A stretch of DNA of 64,000 bases from contig OZ024743.1 in assembly GCA_964016885.1 (NCBI GenBank), forward strand, positions 176,005,074 to 176,069,073. The letters are read 5' to 3'. Made by a program: the position numbers and the translations under genes. A model generated the notes under the pieces. That model did no database searches and was not told the origin of the DNA. It saw only the letters and a program-made list of their open reading frames with translations. Positions 62,201-64,000 of this stretch are shown here, piece after piece. The DNA comes from Eledone cirrhosa (Eukaryota > Mollusca > Cephalopoda > Octopoda > Eledonidae). Every line of letters begins with the position of its first letter. The stretch's first letter is position 1.

Positions 62201-64000
62201 CAACAGTAGCAGTAGTAACAACAGCAGTAACAGTAGTAATAACAGCATTAACATTAGACACAGTAACAGTAACAACAGCAGTAGTAACAGCAACAGTAGC
62301 AGTAGTAACAACCCAGTAACAGTAGTAATAACAGCATTAACATTAGACACAGTAGCAGTAACAACAGCAGTAGTAACAGCAACAGTAGCAGTAGTAACAA
62401 CCCAGTAACAGTAGTAATAACAGCATTAACATTAGACACAGTAGCAGTAACAACAGCAGTAGTAACAGCAACAGTAGCAGTAGTAACAACAGCAGTAACA
62501 GTAGTAATAACAGCATTAACATTAGACACAGTAGCAGTAACAACAGCAGTAGTAACAGCAACAGTAGCAGTAGTAACAACAGCAGTAACAGTAGTAATAA
62601 CAGCATTAACATTAGACACAGTAGCAGTAACAACAGCAGTAGTAACAGCAACAGTAGTAGTAGTAACAACAGCAGTAACAGTAGTAATAACAGCATTAAC
62701 ATTAGACACAGTAGCAGTAACAACAGCAGTAGTAACAGCAACAGTAGCAGTGGTAACAACAGCAGTAACAGTAGTAATAACAGCATTAACATTAGACACA
62801 GTAGCAGTAACAACAGCAGTAGTAACAGCAACAGTAGCAGTAGTAACAGCAGCAGTAACAGTAGTAATAACAGCATTAACATTAGACACAGTAGCAGTAA
62901 CAACAGCAGTAGTAACAGCAACAGTAGCAGTAGTAACAACCCAGTAACAGTAGTAATAACAGCATTAACATTAGACACAGTAGCAGTATCAACAGCAGTA
63001 GTAACAGCAACAGTAGCAGTAGTAACAACCCTGTAACAGTAGTAATAACAGCATTAACATTAGACACAGTAGCAGTAACAACAGCAGTAGTAACAGCAAC
63101 AGTAGCAGTAGTAACAACCCAGTAACAGTAGTAATAACAGCATTAACATTAGACACAGTAGCAGTAGCAACAGCAGTAGTAACAGCAACAGTAGCAGTAG
63201 TAACAACAGCAGTAACAGTAGTAATAACAGTATTAACATTAGACACAGTAGCAGTAACAACAACAGTAGAAACAGCAACAGTAGTAGTAGTAACAACCCT
63301 GTAACAGTAGTAATAACAGCATTAACATTAGACACAGTAGCAGTAACAACAGCAGTAGTAACAACAACAGTAGCAGTAGTAACAACAGCAGTAACAGTAG
63401 TAATAACAGCATTAACATTAGACACAGTAGCAGTAACAACAGCAGTAGTAACAGCAACAGTAGCAGGAGTAACAACAGCAGTAACAGTAGTAATAACAGC
63501 ATTAACATTAGACACAGTAGCAGTAACAACAGCAGTAGTAACAGCAACAGTAGTAGTAGTAACAACAGCAGTAACAGTAGTAATAACAGCATTAACATTA
63601 GACACAGTAGCAGTAACAACAGCAGTAGTAACAGCAACAGTAGCAGTAGTAACAACATCAGTAACAGTAGTAATAACAGCATTAACATTAGACACAGTAG
63701 CAGTAACAACAGCAGTAGTAACAGCAACAGTAGCAGTAGTAACAACCCAGTAACAGTAGTAATAACACCATTAACATTAGACACAGTAGCAGTAACAACA
63801 GCAGTAGTAACAGCAACAGTAGTAGTAGTAACAACAGCAGTAACAGTAGTAATAACAGCATTAACATTAGACACAGTAGCAGTAACAACAGCAGTAGTAA
63901 CAGCAACAGTAGCAGTAGTAACAACAGCAGTAACAGTAGTAATAACAGCATTAACATTAGACACAGTAGCAGTAACAACAGCAGTAGTAACAGCAACAGT
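59217..64000 (+). repeat. 4,381-bp unit, copy D, plus start of a further unit
   Basis: Matches copy B at offset exactly 8,321 to the end of the window. Examples: ACATCCC (59272), ACATGAG (59393), GTAGACG (about 61013), AACGGTAG (about 61514), GTGGTAAC (62750) and ACACCATT (about 63767). I found no difference at the landmarks. After about 63.63 kb it repeats the B-to-C junction, so the 8,321-bp super-unit (B+C) is itself tandemly repeated and continues beyond the window. Confidence 0.9.

Larger units (their letters stand above)
1..64000 (+). repeat. Satellite array of 89/90-bp monomers filling the window
   Basis: The box GCATTAACATTAGACACAG recurs about every 89 or 90 bp from the first line to the last, always on the + strand. 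I saw no inverted monomer, transposon, unique spacer or gene. Dividing the length by the monomer size gives roughly 715 copies. The repeat is built from triplets (GTA, ACA, GCA, with a few ATA, TTA, GAC), so it looks like a trinucleotide tract that was frozen into a 90-bp unit and then amplified. Neighbouring monomers are not the most alike. Blocks of 5 to 90 or more monomers recur together, which is higher-order repeat structure. The family is not one I recognise by name. Centromeric or other heterochromatic location is inference from array type only. Confidence 0.98.

Noticed and set aside
1..64000. CRISPR-like array (regular repeats with variable part)
   Set aside because: The variable half is not unique spacer sequence. 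It is a few shared variants of the same triplet tract, with no leader and no associated genes, and the monomer is continuous satellite.
1..64000. Simple microsatellite or telomere repeat
   Set aside because: The base unit is triplet-like, but the period with diagnostic order is 89/90 bp and the conserved box breaks the triplet pattern. No telomere-type short G-rich motif is present.
1..64000. CENP-B-like box
   Set aside because: The known 17-bp box needs TTCG and CGGG elements. The canonical monomer has no CpG at all, and I saw no such motif in variants.
1..64000. Stem-loops, terminators or promoters within monomers
   Set aside because: The + strand is built from R-Y-A triplets with little self-complementarity. 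I saw no GC-rich hairpin with a T-run and no promoter-like pair that is not repeated in every monomer.

Overview
The whole 64-kb window is satellite DNA. It is one uninterrupted head-to-tail array of an 89/90-bp monomer, and I estimate about 715 copies by dividing window length by monomer length. I found no gene, RNA gene, transposon, CRISPR array or unique sequence. Every monomer runs in the same direction, and the array enters and leaves the window mid-monomer, so neither edge is visible. A homogenised array of this length with nested higher-order repeats suggests eukaryotic heterochromatin (centromeric, pericentromeric or subtelomeric). The sequence does not identify the organism, and I do not recognise the monomer as a named satellite.

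Monomer. The 90-bp form is 30 triplets, almost all GTA, ACA or GCA. A canonical copy has 41 A, 17 C, 17 G and 15 T, no CpG, and no homopolymer longer than 2. The 89-bp form differs at one place, where AACAGCAG becomes AACCCAG, AACCCTG or AACCCAA. About 48 bp around the box GCATTAACATTAGACACAG is nearly invariant, and most variation sits in the other half. Length variants (57, 69, 74, 95 and 126 bp, and a 145-bp fusion) differ from a parent by multiples of 3, with a few 1-bp exceptions. In one phase 27 of the 30 triplets are YAR. That reads as poly-Gln if TAA and TAG encode Gln, and as poly-Leu on the other strand in the standard code.

Layout. At 0-8.3 kb there are mostly 89-mers with CAATAG and ACATAG variants and several small rearranged blocks. 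At 8.3-30 kb there are interleaved higher-order repeats: a block shared by 8.1-12.4 and 19.2-23.1 kb, a ~2.2-kb pair at 10.5-14.9 kb, a 2,914-bp tandem pair at 21.4-27.3 kb, and a recurring 342-431-bp cassette that ends in a 74-bp monomer. At 30-34 kb there is a ~2.1-kb tandem pair. At 34-41.5 kb there are 890- and 892-bp ten-mer repeats. At 41.5-46.5 kb the array is irregular and has many short monomers. From 46.5 kb to the end the 90-bp form is common, organised as 4,381-bp units inside an 8,321-bp super-period whose copies look almost identical.

Nothing here works as a gene set. Long open frames exist on both strands, but they come from the triplet composition, and each 89-bp monomer shifts the frame. 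The points of interest are the recent large-scale amplification, the cassette-like spread of sub-blocks, and the codon-like triplet grammar of the founder.
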